Part shown: piece by piece, positions 8,428 to 15,286 of the stretch
Layout of the letters: each line of letters begins with the position of its first letter
How positions within the stretch are numbered: the first letter of the stretch is position 1
Virus record (IMG/VR): IMGVR_UViG_3300037205_000144
Location: 1 to 39,926 of that record
Origin: a virus
Direction: 5' to 3' (one strand)
Length of the DNA: 39,926 bases
Program-made: the position numbers and the translations under genes
Notes under the pieces: generated by a model
What the model saw: the letters and a program-made list of their open reading frames with translations, nothing else
The model's database searches: none
What the model was told of the DNA's origin: nothing

Positions 8428-9839
8428 TCGTTTTCCTTTTGTTGTTTTATGTGTTCGAGAATGGCTTCAGAGAGAGATTGCTTTGAGGCCAAGGCTTCTA
8501 AAATGACTTCGTCTATAGTTCCAGGAGTGACAAGATCGATGCGGACAACGCTTTCATGGCGCTCGCTGCCGCCACGATGGTTTCTTGCTTCTGCTTGGAG
8601 GTCATCTTCGAGGGAGAATCCGCGGGAGAAGAAGATGGAGTAATCGGCTGCGGTGAGATTAACACCGACACCGCAGGATTTCGGGTGCCCCACAAGAACG
8701 CGCACTCGATCATCAGACTCAAAGATAGCGCAACGTCTACGCTGCTCGTCGCTCGGAATCCCCCCATACACAGATACGAATGGTACATGGAGCGCAGAGA
8801 GGAGAGATTCAATTCGTCGGAAATTATCTTTAAAGACGGCCCAGATAATGATCTTGTGATCGCCGTGAAGTCCTTCGAGCAGTTCAGACAAGACTGCCAG
8901 TCGACTGTTGGGTTTGAATTCATGGATGATTCCTTCTTCGTTTGGGCAGTAGCCAGACACGATTTGCTGAAGCCGAAGGCCCTTCGTAAGTTCCAAATCA
9001 GTGATGACCTTGCCGGTGCCGAGACTTGAGACGAAGTCCTTTTCCAAGGCTCTATAGACATCGGCTTGCTCGTCGGTTAGTGGACAGTCGACCCGCTGCC
9101 GGACTAGCGGCGGCAGATCGAGGCAATCCTTTTTGAGAATTCTCGCGGAAATCGGCTCTATAACTTTATTTATACGACTAGTGGTGTCAGGCTTCATTTT
9201 CCAGTTGGGAAAGTAAACGTGCCGAGGCATGCCTGCGTTGAAGTCGTGAAAATATTCCTGCCGGAATTTAAAAAAGTTATCTCCTAGCCGCTCTCCTCGA
9301 TCGAGAAACTGAATTTGTGGAAAGATGTCAGAGGCAGTATTGAGTACCGGTGTGCCAGAGAGGCAATAACGGTACTGGGCTTGCTCTCCAAGCTTCAAAA
9401 CTCTTTTCGTGGTCTTCGAATTATAGGTCTTGATTTTGTGGGACTCATCCAATACGACTACCTTGAAGGCCGAGTTTGAAAGCCGCTTGAAGAGATTATC
9501 CATCAAGAGGCTCTGATAGTTAGTAATGTAAATGGCGTCTTGTAGGGAGTTCGTTTGACTGAGCCGTCGCAACCCGCTTCCACTGAGCGTAATAATTTTT
9601 TTCTCAGGAATCTGACTATATTTCAGAAGTTCTCTTTTCCAGTTCTCGATCACAATCGGCGGGCACAATATGAGAGTACGAAGCGGATGTTCGTCGTCTG
9701 GAAATTTCTCTCGCAGAATATTTATAAGGGTGGACGTCTTACCGGTACCCTGTTCAAAGAAGAGGGCGAAGTAGTCCAATGGTTTTGCACGTTCAATGGC
9801 AAGTTTTTGATGCTCCCAGGGGCTTACCAAAAAATCCAT
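8388..9839 (-). CDS. SNF2-like superfamily 2 helicase/ATPase
   Basis: A 483-residue ATPase with both RecA-like lobes. Walker A is EQGTGKTST (residues 29-37), Walker B is VVVLDESHKIK with DESH at 131-134, and motif III is SGTP at 161-164. In the second lobe GVGVNLTAAD (391-399) is followed by motif VI QAEARNHRGGS (415-425), the arginine-finger region. This organisation is that of SNF2/RapA-like DNA translocases. Phage versions usually sit with recombination or replication genes. It heads a leftward operon with the ssDNA-associated protein, VRR-NUC and HTH genes. No good Shine-Dalgarno precedes the ATG, and upstream lies an AT-rich gap bounded by a strong terminator. Confidence 0.88.
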   Translation of the reverse strand: MDFLVSPWEHQKLAIERAKPLDYFALFFEQGTGKTSTLINILREKFPDDEHPLRTLILCPPIVIENWKRELLKYSQIPEKKIITLSGSGLRRLSQTNSLQDAIYITNYQSLLMDNLFKRLSNSAFKVVVLDESHKIKTYNSKTTKRVLKLGEQAQYRYCLSGTPVLNTASDIFPQIQFLDRGERLGDNFFKFRQEYFHDFNAGMPRHVYFPNWKMKPDTTSRINKVIEPISARILKKDCLDLPPLVRQRVDCPLTDEQADVYRALEKDFVSSLGTGKVITDLELTKGLRLQQIVSGYCPNEEGIIHEFKPNSRLAVLSELLEGLHGDHKIIIWAVFKDNFRRIESLLSALHVPFVSVYGGIPSDEQRRRCAIFESDDRVRVLVGHPKSCGVGVNLTAADYSIFFSRGFSLEDDLQAEARNHRGGSERHESVVRIDLVTPGTIDEVILEALASKQSLSEAILEHIKQQKENECYRPKLANRIKI

Positions 9840-9930
9840 GAGGTCGTTGTTTCAGCTAATATTTAGAGTTTTTCGTTAATAAAATTTTGGGTGATTTAGT
9901 TTTAGACGAGTTCCACTGACGAGACAAGTA

Positions 9931-9972
9931 AAAAAAGAAGCCGGGAGAAGGCCCAAATCCTTCTCCCGGCTT
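9931..9972 (-). terminator. Rho-independent terminator for leftward transcript
   Basis: A perfect 14-bp stem (9938-9951 with 9959-9972) and 7-base loop, followed in the leftward direction by CTTTTTT. It ends the transcript of the Cys/Pro-rich gene at 10010 and isolates the helicase operon, which must therefore have its own promoter in 9840-9930. I found no convincing -35/-10 pair there. Confidence 0.92.
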
Positions 9973-10009
9973 AACACTCAACATAGCTGACTTTGCTTTC
10001 GACGATATC

Positions 10010-10513
10010 TTAGGGCGCTTTAGACTCAGCCGCAATTTCTTTTTTCGGCTCGGCTAGCCTTCTGCCGTCTTTGGCAACTTTGGAGATCTTAATGCCGGGA
10101 CGGTTTGGTTGCACGGCATCAAGCGCTTTGTCCATTTCTGTACGGGTGTCCAGACCTTCAGGTATCGACGGTACCGGAATATAATTTGCGACCGGTGGTG
10201 GCAAAAAATCTACAGGCACTTCAACCGGTGCTGCTTCTACATTGGGGGGATCCACTGGGTACACCGGCACTGGGGGCGGTGCCGGGTGCCCTTTGGCTCT
10301 CGGCAGGTTTACTTCCGACTGATTACCAACGTGCGTCGGAACTAAGTCCTTAGGACTCGGAGCCGGAGTAAGGTTTACCACCTGCGGCTTTCTCCATCCA
10401 TAATCATTGCACGGACGGAACTGAAAGCAGCGCTGGCAAGAATGTAAAAATACTTTGGTCGTGTCCCAGGGCCACCCTGGTTTTACTGAGCAAGGCTGAC
10501 AGAAATAATCCAT
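10010..10513 (-). CDS. Cys-pair and Pro-rich hypothetical protein
   Basis: A 167-residue protein whose first 40 residues contain CQPC, then CQRCFQFRPC, a spacing suggestive of a small metal-binding ribbon. The rest is a Pro/Val/Ala-rich, probably extended region (PPPVPVYPVDPPNVEAAPVE) with a basic C-terminal end. I do not recognise a family. The start has a textbook AGGAGG six bases upstream, but this site is locked in a hairpin at 10518-10540, implying regulated translation. It lies downstream of the holin-like gene and just before the strong terminator at 9931. Confidence 0.6.
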   Translation of the reverse strand: MDYFCQPCSVKPGWPWDTTKVFLHSCQRCFQFRPCNDYGWRKPQVVNLTPAPSPKDLVPTHVGNQSEVNLPRAKGHPAPPPVPVYPVDPPNVEAAPVEVPVDFLPPPVANYIPVPSIPEGLDTRTEMDKALDAVQPNRPGIKISKVAKDGRRLAEPKKEIAAESKAP

Positions 10514-10517
10514 TTAA

Positions 10518-10540
10518 ATCCTCCTTAATTCGAGGAGGAT
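10518..10540 (-). promoter_or_regulatory. Hairpin sequestering the Shine-Dalgarno of the 10513 gene
   Basis: On the leftward transcript an 8-bp perfect stem (ATCCTCCT pairing with AGGAGGAT, 7-base loop) covers the whole ribosome-binding site of the gene starting at 10513. The start codon lies five bases outside the stem. Such a structure would keep translation low unless melted by temperature, a protein, or an elongating ribosome. The base pairing is directly visible; regulation is inferred. Confidence 0.6.
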
Positions 10541-10550
10541 ATCACACAGC

Positions 10551-10577
10551 AAAAAAAGCACGGTAAGAGCGCGGTGC
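10551..10577 (-). terminator. Weak hairpin with T-run after the holin-like gene
   Basis: Reading leftward, GCAC pairs with GTGC across an imperfect stem, followed by seven T residues, immediately after the stop of the holin-like gene. The short mismatched stem suggests attenuation rather than full termination, so part of the transcript may run into the 10513 gene. Confidence 0.4.
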
Positions 10578-10578
10578 G

Positions 10579-10767
10579 TTAGTTGTTTTGACCGAAGAAA
10601 TGTCCCATTAATACTCCAAACGCGAAGGGGATAATGGGGTATTGTTTTGACCACTGGGTGATCTGCACACTTATCGTCGCATTCTTGCCACCGGAAAGTG
10701 CCAATCCTATATCAATGACCGCCACCACTGAAACCGTGATGACGATAATCCACTGAGTCAAGTTCAA
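10579..10767 (-). CDS. Holin-like small membrane protein
   Basis: A 62-residue protein with two hydrophobic segments. Residues about 5-25 (QWIIVITVSVVAVIDIGLAL) and 44-58 (YPIIPFAFGVLMGHFFG) are separated by a short soluble loop with NATISVQITQW. The TIS...YP-x-IPF-x-x-GVLMGH-x-F pattern recurs in small phage proteins annotated as holins. It would form lesions in the cytoplasmic membrane that time lysis. It follows a TM/coiled-coil protein by 8 bases, and together they could form a lysis-related pair. No classical lysozyme gene lies beside it; the DUF5675 gene at 13192 and the protease at 15592 are possible partners. Confidence 0.6.
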   Translation of the reverse strand: MNLTQWIIVITVSVVAVIDIGLALSGGKNATISVQITQWSKQYPIIPFAFGVLMGHFFGQNN

Positions 10768-10775
10768 TTAATCTC

Positions 10776-11069
10776 CTATTCCTCGATACCTTCTCCATTG
10801 GAGTGTCGCGGCGTTTTTGATTGGTAAAGAATTTTTGATTTCAATAGCGCTAATTCTACCCTGAGGTCATTGACAGTTTCTACTTTGCTGCAAAGTTGAT
10901 CGAGTCGTTTTGCAAGAACTCCTATATTTACCACCAAAGAATCGATGAGATCTACTTTACGAACTAATCGGCGTAAGAAAAATAAATTCCCAAAGAGCAT
11001 TACGGACATCATTGCTCCCACAAGACCAAAAATAATCTGAAAAATTTCTGGAGAGGTAAGATCGGCCAT
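10776..11069 (-). CDS. N-terminal TM plus coiled-coil protein
   Basis: A 97-residue protein taken from the ATG at 11069; the frame is open to 11117, but that longer start would run into a terminator stem. A hydrophobic segment (FQIIFGLVGAMMSVMLFGNLFF) is followed by Arg-rich RRLVRK and a heptad-like region through residue 80 (VNIGVLAKRLDQLCSKVETV). This inside-anchored TM-coiled-coil layout is shared with i-spanin-like and holin-associated proteins. Its position directly before a holin-like gene supports a lysis role. No second o-spanin lipoprotein gene is seen inside or beside it, so a spanin call would be premature. Confidence 0.55.
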   Translation of the reverse strand: MADLTSPEIFQIIFGLVGAMMSVMLFGNLFFLRRLVRKVDLIDSLVVNIGVLAKRLDQLCSKVETVNDLRVELALLKSKILYQSKTPRHSNGEGIEE

Positions 11070-11094
11070 GCAGACTATTTTACAACAATATGAA

Positions 11095-11139
11095 TAAAAA
11101 AAGGTGATGGACAGCACGGGTCAAAGCGTGTCCACCACC
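11095..11139 (-). terminator. Rho-independent terminator for leftward transcript
   Basis: Reading leftward, a GC-rich stem (11127-11139 with 11103-11118, one bulged base) is followed by seven T residues. It lies 49 bases after the stop of the virion-like gene at 11188, separating it from the lysis-like pair. A second hairpin with a TTCG loop lies at about 11150-11180. Confidence 0.8.
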
Positions 11140-11187
11140 CCTATTGGGAAAGGAAGGTTCTTCGGGAAGCCTTCTCTCCCTATCTTT

Positions 11188-11676
11188 TTATAACACGTAC
11201 CAAACGTAAACTGAACCCACGCCGGCAGTAAGGGCAGCCGTTGCAATCGTGAGGCTCGTTTGATACCCAAGTGCCGTTGTTCCAAGTGCAATGGCGGCAG
11301 CCGTTGTACCTGTAGGAATCCCTTCGAGTAGTCCAGTGTAAGAGCTGATTGCGGTAGCTGCTTTCAAATCATTGGCAGCTGCGCCCGAGCCCAAGGCAAT
11401 CGTCGCCGATCCGCCCGAAGTAACTGCCGTCGTCCAATTCGAGAACGAACGAATAATAATGGCATTAGGCGGCAGAATAGCCGAATTTCCCAGATCATCT
11501 AAAAGACTCAACGCGCCAATCGCGCCGCCTTGAACCGCAAAACTATAAACGCTTTTGATGACATTGAGCGATCGGTGAAGAATCGTGCCGAGGCCCGAGC
11601 CACCGAAGCTATCGGGAGGCCCATCAAGCGGGGCGTGAGAGTTAAAAATAGGGACTTGCGCAATGAGTCGGAACAT
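11188..11676 (-). CDS. Virion-like protein, paralogue of the 37397 gene product
   Basis: A 162-residue protein with AGGAG nine bases before its ATG. Its central part is clearly related to the protein encoded at 37397-38005: AVQGGAIGALSLLDD matches ATQGGAIGNINLLNED, and TTAVTSGGSATIALGSGAAA matches NTAVTSGGSATISLSTGQAA. Both end in a strand region with AALTAG. The AVTSGGSATI motif occurs in small phage structural or decoration proteins. Unlike its paralogue it lacks a signal peptide (N-terminus MFRLIAQVPIFNSHAPLDGP) and is transcribed leftward, outside the structural block. A minor virion or decoration role is inferred. Confidence 0.6.
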   Translation of the reverse strand: MFRLIAQVPIFNSHAPLDGPPDSFGGSGLGTILHRSLNVIKSVYSFAVQGGAIGALSLLDDLGNSAILPPNAIIIRSFSNWTTAVTSGGSATIALGSGAAANDLKAATAISSYTGLLEGIPTGTTAAAIALGTTALGYQTSLTIATAALTAGVGSVYVWYVL

Positions 11677-11700
11677 AGTTCATTCTCCTAGGTTTATGGT

Positions 11701-11721
11701 TGTCGCGACACACTTAGTGTG
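11701..11721. promoter_or_regulatory. Overlapping palindromes between leftward genes
   Basis: The 50-base gap between two leftward genes contains TGTCGCGACA (11701-11710, perfect palindrome) overlapping CACAC-TTA-GTGTG (11709-11721). The TGTCG/CGACA half-sites recur as TGTCG-TAA-CGACA at 14166-14178 next to a predicted promoter. A shared operator is possible; hairpin-mediated RNA processing is the alternative. Confidence 0.4.
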
Positions 11722-11726
11722 CCACA

Positions 11727-12041
11727 CTAGTTAGCTTGTTCAAGAGTCGATAGCAACTTCCTTAATCTTCCGACACATCGGGCCCCAAAATCTACCCGGT
11801 CAATTTTCCCCATCGCTTCTAGGGTATCGACGAGACCGGCAATTTCACTCGCTGTCACGATCACCTGAAGATGAACCGCGTTTACCTTGTCAGTCATCGT
11901 GGACGTGGCAAAAAACGTCCTGCGGTTAAGAGCCGCATAAATACGATGGTTCAAGTCTTCCATCTCAAGTTCTATTTTTGAGATGTTGGCTTTCTTTTTT
12001 TCGTCCCACTCGGTGCGTGTGTCACTAATCTGATCAGACAT
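11727..12041 (-). CDS. Hypothetical alpha-helical protein
   Basis: A 104-residue protein with a charged helical N-terminus (TEWDEKKKANISKIELEMEDLNH) and a helical C-terminus (LVDTLEAMGKIDRVDFGARC). No family is recognised. It overlaps the end of the exonuclease gene by 8 bases, so it belongs to the same leftward operon and may be a partner or accessory factor. The Shine-Dalgarno region is AGGAG inside the end of the exonuclease gene. Confidence 0.55.
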   Translation of the reverse strand: MSDQISDTRTEWDEKKKANISKIELEMEDLNHRIYAALNRRTFFATSTMTDKVNAVHLQVIVTASEIAGLVDTLEAMGKIDRVDFGARCVGRLRKLLSTLEQAN

Positions 12042-12666
12042 TTTTTACTCCTAAAAGCGACTGAGGTGCCGTGACCCACTTCTGCCCGTGGACCAAAGTT
12101 TGTACCCAGCCCTCATGCCAGATATTTTCGAATACCATACACGTGCGTTTCACGTCGGCAATGCAATAGGAGACGAGCGGTCCCCACTGCTTTTTCTGAT
12201 AGAGCTGGGGAGCGAGCTCGCCGTGACCCGTCTTCATCGCGGCTTTGCCGAACATCGCTTCCAGGTGATTATCGAGCTTACAACCCTTGGGAAATGGATC
12301 CCCCGGGCGGTAGCCAAGAGACTTACGGGATTCGACGAGAATGTCATAGTTAAGAAGTTCCTCGTCGGACTTCAACGAATTCAAATTGGGGACTTGGGCT
12401 CTGAGTAATTTATTGTCGAAGCCAATTTGATTAAAGCCTACGACCATCTCAGCACCATTTAACTGGGCTACCAGTTCGTGCATATTGTCATCAAAGTAAG
12501 TGCGAATATCACCATCACGATAATCAAAAGATACCCCCACTGAGATCCCCATGCTTCCAAAGCTGCTCCACGTAACCGTCTTGCCATCAATCGGTAGCTT
12601 AATCTCCAAGTCGTACACCACGATCGATTTCCCTTTGAGCTGATTTTTCTCGTCGATGGGTCCCAC
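12034..12666 (-). CDS. DEDDy-type 3'-5' exonuclease (RNase H-like)
   Basis: A 210-residue protein with the four-acid signature of DnaQ-like exonucleases. YDLEI gives D19 and E21, GFNQIGFDNKLL gives D84, and YCIADVKRT gives Tyr167 with D171 four residues later, the DEDDy arrangement. It would remove nucleotides from 3' ends using two metal ions. The spacing and the GHGELAP region recall the proofreading domain of family A/B polymerases, but no polymerase domain follows, so it is a free-standing proofreader or nuclease. The GTG start follows AAAAGGGG. A good leftward promoter lies at 12702-12731. Confidence 0.72.
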   Translation of the reverse strand: MGPIDEKNQLKGKSIVVYDLEIKLPIDGKTVTWSSFGSMGISVGVSFDYRDGDIRTYFDDNMHELVAQLNGAEMVVGFNQIGFDNKLLRAQVPNLNSLKSDEELLNYDILVESRKSLGYRPGDPFPKGCKLDNHLEAMFGKAAMKTGHGELAPQLYQKKQWGPLVSYCIADVKRTCMVFENIWHEGWVQTLVHGQKWVTAPQSLLGVKNV

Positions 12667-12985
12667 GTTGATCCCCTTTTTCTAAATTTATGAATAGGCT
12701 ACTTATACCGGCTCAGTTACAATGTCGGCAACATATGATTGATTATTGCCCGATTTTTCTCACCGAAAAAATTCAGATGGTGCCACGAGGAGATTTGCTT
12801 TTTTGCTTCTGTGGCCATTGCTCGAAGCAACTCGCTTGGCGGCCAGCGGGAGGCATGACTTTTCGTGCGGTGTGTTGCGCAATCATTTACGACTCATTGC
12901 CTGCGTCGATAGATCTCAAATTCTTCCAGATCATTCAACAGCCAGCCAAAATGGACAACGTGAAAATTTTACGAAGGGGGAAACC
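12667..12985. other. Divergent intergenic control region
   Basis: About 320 bases between the leftward exonuclease operon and the rightward DUF5675 operon. It holds the leftward promoter at 12702-12731. I see no convincing rightward promoter and no strong hairpin. An open frame crosses it (12735-13016, with a Cys-rich CFCGHC stretch), but it lacks a ribosome site and runs through that of the next gene, so I do not call it. Confidence 0.5.
12702..12731 (-). promoter_or_regulatory. Sigma70-like promoter for the exonuclease operon
   Basis: Leftward reading gives TTGCCG (12731-12726), an 18-base spacer and TATAAG (12707-12702), placing initiation near 12695, about 29 bases before the GTG start at 12666. 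Four of six and five of six consensus matches make this one of the better promoters in the window. Confidence 0.5.
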
Positions 12986-13195
12986 ATGGAAAGCGACGAC
13001 CAAAACTACCGGGTGATGCAAGACAAACAGGTCGAGTACATCGCTCACATGAAGCGGGAAGCCAAAGCCAACGGCGTTGAAATCAGCCAGTGGGAACTCG
13101 AAGAAATAGAGATGGCCTTCGAGCACGGCTTTGCTCACGGATTCGTTGCCGGTTACCAGTCGCTTCGCGAAGTGGCCAGAGAAGGTGTGCATTGA
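12986..13195 (+). CDS. Small hypothetical helical protein
   Basis: A 69-residue acidic helical protein (QVEYIAHMKREAKANGVEIS, then WELEEIEMAFEHGFAHGF). The ATG is preceded by the excellent ribosome site GAAGGGGG, which decides this start over earlier in-frame codons. Its stop TGA overlaps the TTG start of the DUF5675 gene. No domain is recognised. The operon context links it with that gene, so it could be a lysis regulator or chaperone, without direct evidence. Confidence 0.65.
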   Translation: MESDDQNYRVMQDKQVEYIAHMKREAKANGVEISQWELEEIEMAFEHGFAHGFVAGYQSLREVAREGVH

Positions 13196-13581
13196 TCCTA
13201 GAGCGCACGGCATATTTAAAAACGGGCATCTGGGGAAAGCTCATTACCGACGACAAAGTCTACGTCACCCTTGAGCACGCTTTCATCAATCCCAAGGCCG
13301 ATGGCTTCCGCCCGATACTACAGAGCGGCGTCTATCCCTGTGTCAGGGGTATGCACCAACTAAAAAGAATGTCGGTGCCGTTCGAGACTTTCGAAATAAC
13401 CAACGTGCCGGGTCACACCGGCATACTTTTTCACGTGGGTAATTTTAATGGAGACTCTGAGGGATGCGTGCTTCTGGGTAACAGTTCTAATACTAACCAG
13501 CTCTTTAACAGCGCTGATGCTTTTACAGCTTTCATGAAGTCACTCAAAGGAATTAATTCTTTCAATCTACGAGTGGAATAG
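13192..13581 (+). CDS. DUF5675 family protein, possible cell-wall enzyme
   Basis: A 129-residue protein matching DUF5675 in outline. An N-terminal strand ILERTAYLKTGIWGKLITDD is followed by YVTLEHAF, a GVYPC turn, an FEITNVPGHTGILFHVGN block, SEGCVLLGN and a final helix with SADAFTAFMKSL. The combination of H in LFHVGN and S-x-GC about ten residues later recalls the HG...S-x-GC active site of L,D-transpeptidase-like folds, so peptidoglycan processing is conceivable. No activity is established to my knowledge. The start is a TTG overlapping the previous stop, with GAAGGTG seven bases upstream; there is no nearby ATG. An intrinsic terminator follows at 13752. Confidence 0.72.
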   Translation: MILERTAYLKTGIWGKLITDDKVYVTLEHAFINPKADGFRPILQSGVYPCVRGMHQLKRMSVPFETFEITNVPGHTGILFHVGNFNGDSEGCVLLGNSSNTNQLFNSADAFTAFMKSLKGINSFNLRVE

Positions 13582-13772
13582 TTTAGTCTCTAACTTCCTC
13601 CTGGATGTATGGCAAATCCGTCTTGGTGGAATGGGTTGGGGGGTGCGTCACACCACCCTCCGACTTCAAATTTTAGAGGTCCCCGAAGCTGACGGGATTA
13701 AATTGGTTGAGACGATTAAAAGAGCCGGGTTGCAACCTGGTCACTTGAATCGAGGCGACCGGCCTCCTTTTT
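13582..13772 (+). terminator. 3' region with intrinsic terminator at 13752-13772
   Basis: The 170 bases after the DUF5675 stop hold no convincing gene and end in a GAGGC/GCCTC hairpin (13752-13756 with 13762-13766, loop GACCG) followed by CTTTTT. The stem is short but GC-rich, a plausible Rho-independent terminator. An earlier imperfect hairpin (GGGTG with CACCC) is at about 13640-13660. Confidence 0.6.
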
Positions 13773-13776
13773 AAAT

Positions 13777-14022
13777 ATGGAAGAAAAAACTCCGATTCGA
13801 ATGCGCGGATACTATCGGGCGCTAAAGCGTAAGGCGTCTTGGGCGATGAAAATTGCCAAGTATCCTGTCGGCAGCTTTGCTTGGATGATGGCCTATTACC
13901 TTCGAGACGGCCAATTGAAAGACGCCATAAGGAATATGCATTCCGTCTTTAATCTAATTCCAAAAGAACACGACACTTGGAAGGGTGCTTATGTACCCAT
14001 ACCAATGAATTTCAAAAGATGA
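13777..14022 (+). CDS. Small basic hypothetical protein
   Basis: An 81-residue basic protein (RMRGYYRALKRKASWAMKIAK) with an aromatic middle (VGSFAWMMAYYLRDG). It lacks a good ribosome site and begins just after the predicted terminator at 13752, so expression is uncertain. Its ATGA overlap with the following mini-gene is the best sign that it is real. No family is recognised. Confidence 0.5.
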   Translation: MEEKTPIRMRGYYRALKRKASWAMKIAKYPVGSFAWMMAYYLRDGQLKDAIRNMHSVFNLIPKEHDTWKGAYVPIPMNFKR

Positions 14023-14114
14023 TGATCAAAAAAATTCTTAAACGGCTCGCAGTGCGTTATTTAGGACTTGGATACCGCAAGACCAAAGCCCTGCCCAGTT
14101 CTACAGACGCATGA
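14019..14114 (+). CDS. 31-residue basic peptide in ATGA overlap
   Basis: A mini-gene starting in an ATGA overlap with the 81-residue gene. The product, MMIKKILKRLAVRYLGLG plus a short tail, is strongly basic and amphipathic, like a membrane-active or nucleic-acid-binding peptide. No ribosome site is needed if translation is coupled. It is too short for family assignment. Confidence 0.4.
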   Translation: MMIKKILKRLAVRYLGLGYRKTKALPSSTDA

Positions 14115-14148
14115 CGTTATTTCGAAACTCGTTGAAGTTGAGTCGCTA

Positions 14149-14178
14149 TGGTATTATTTTACCCCTGTCGTAACGACA
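14149..14178 (+). promoter_or_regulatory. Extended -10 promoter with palindrome at the start site
   Basis: TGG-TATTAT (14149-14157) forms an extended -10 element without a good -35. The expected start point is near 14164, directly followed by TGTCG-TAA-CGACA (14166-14178), an operator-like or 5'-hairpin palindrome. The gene at 14212 follows after a short leader with GGAG inside the palindrome GGAGATCTCC. Confidence 0.5.
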
Positions 14179-14211
14179 ACCTTTCAAAACCGGTAATAGG
14201 AGATCTCCAAA

Positions 14212-14616
14212 ATGCCCGCAACAGTAAACGAACAGATCGTCGATGATGTTAGCTTAACGAACGTAAAAGTTATCGCCGGAGCGGCTGCCGCTTCCGTCGC
14301 CAATTTATACGCCATGTTCCCGGGCCATGTCCGGTTCATGGACGGAATGCGTGAGAAACTTTACGCAAACGTGGTCGAAGGTAAGATCACGGTTCCGGAA
14401 GCCGTCGCTGTCACGAAATTGATCAAAGGCGAAGCGGAAGCCTCGATCCTTGGTGACTTGTCGCAGCTTGATGCTGGACAAATCGGCCAAAAAACCGCCA
14501 ACACCACGCCTCCCGAGACTGGCAATAACTTAGCGGCTTACTCCGCTCAGTTGGCAACTGCCTTGGCGTTGCTGCAAGCTCAGTCGAATGGTCCGGCGCC
14601 TGTTGCCGCGAAGTAA
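14212..14616 (+). CDS. Ala-rich hypothetical protein, own transcription unit
   Basis: A 134-residue protein with a folded helical N-terminal half (VIAGAAAASVANLYAMFPGH, then MREKLYANVVEGKITVPEAV) and an Ala/Gln/Pro-rich C-terminal tail. It has its own extended -10 promoter (14149) and a strong terminator (14635), so it is likely expressed at high level as a single gene. High-level single-gene units in phages often encode abundant small virion or early proteins. No family is recognised. Confidence 0.65.
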   Translation: MPATVNEQIVDDVSLTNVKVIAGAAAASVANLYAMFPGHVRFMDGMREKLYANVVEGKITVPEAVAVTKLIKGEAEASILGDLSQLDAGQIGQKTANTTPPETGNNLAAYSAQLATALALLQAQSNGPAPVAAK

Positions 14617-14634
14617 TCTTTGAGTTAGAAAATT

Positions 14635-14670
14635 GACCTGGGCGGAATTTTCCGCTCAGGTCTTTTTTTT
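14635..14670 (+). terminator. Strong Rho-independent terminator
   Basis: A GACCTG...CAGGTC stem extended by GCGGAA/TTCCGC across one G-T wobble, with a tight loop and followed by eight T residues. It lies 19 bases after the stop of the 14212 gene and immediately before the ribosome site of the next gene. Confidence 0.95.
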
Positions 14671-14682
14671 AAGGGGCAATTT

Positions 14683-14913
14683 ATGGCAAAGCAGAAGATC
14701 TTCAAAGTGTCCCAAAAAGTAGGTGACACATCTAGCAACCAATTTTTCAGTGCAGACGCCGCAACCGCCGTTGCCGGTCAACTCATCGCCATGGCAACGA
14801 GCGGTGGACTCACCGTCACCGTGAGCGTAATGGACGTCGAAACATCGTCGGTTAACTTAGATGCGTTTTTGAAAGCCGGAGGAATCCTCGTCGGTTTTGG
14901 AGATATCAAGTGA
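14683..14913 (+). CDS. Small hypothetical protein
   Basis: A 76-residue protein with a beta-rich look (KIFKVSQKVGDTSSNQFFSA, then GLTVTVSVMDVET). AAGGGG precedes the ATG and lies directly after the T-tract of the upstream terminator, so this gene depends on readthrough or on a promoter overlapping the terminator. Its stop is embedded in a GTGA overlap with the next gene. No family is recognised. Confidence 0.6.
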   Translation: MAKQKIFKVSQKVGDTSSNQFFSADAATAVAGQLIAMATSGGLTVTVSVMDVETSSVNLDAFLKAGGILVGFGDIK

Positions 14914-15005
14914 CCGACGACGAATTGAAAGCGATCTTAGCGAGAGCGAATGCGGCGTGGACCTCAGACCATTGGATGGGGGATTTCTTCGAGGTGATCG
15001 AATGA
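14910..15005 (+). CDS. 31-residue peptide linked by GTGA/ATGA overlaps
   Basis: A mini-gene with a GTG start overlapping the upstream stop as GTGA and a stop overlapping the downstream ATG as ATGA. The peptide is acidic and helical (TDDELKAILARANAAWTSDH). Perfect linkage on both sides argues that it is translated; otherwise a 90-base hole would sit in a compact operon. Confidence 0.5.
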   Translation: MTDDELKAILARANAAWTSDHWMGDFFEVIE

Positions 15006-15286
15006 CCCCACCCCTAGGCACGCTGGAGTTTCGCGCGGAGGATTTCTCAAAAGAAAATCTAAGAGATGAGAGGGAGCGATTTTTTCCATACGGAGCCGGT
15101 GAAGAACGAGTGATTCAGTTCCGAGCTAACCGCCTCCTCGCCGAGCGATTGGAGAATGCGCCGGAAGTATTTGGCTACGTAAATACAACAAATGGAGTGA
15201 TTGGTGATTTTTGCGGTGACGATGTTCACCCCGGAGTTACCCACACAGCCAGACTCGTCTGCGTCGAGAAACTAGAGGGGAAGTGA
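15002..15286 (+). CDS. Hypothetical protein
   Basis: A 94-residue protein starting in an ATGA overlap, which decides this start over earlier in-frame codons. It is charged in the first half (EDFSKENLRDERERFFPYG) and beta-like in the second (GDFCGDDVHPGVTHTARLVC). No domain is recognised. It ends in a GTGA overlap with an HTH-like gene. Confidence 0.55.
   Translation: MTPPLGTLEFRAEDFSKENLRDERERFFPYGAGEERVIQFRANRLLAERLENAPEVFGYVNTTNGVIGDFCGDDVHPGVTHTARLVCVEKLEGK

Noticed and set aside
12735-13016. Open frame with a CFCGHC Cys cluster in the intergenic region before 12986
   Set aside because: No ribosome site, starts in a promoter region and runs through the strong ribosome site of the next gene; composition gives no clear support for coding.
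13631-13774. 47-codon frame in the 3' region of the DUF5675 gene
   Set aside because: Its end coincides with the terminator hairpin and T-run, and the only upstream purine-rich sequence touches the ATG; more likely untranslated.
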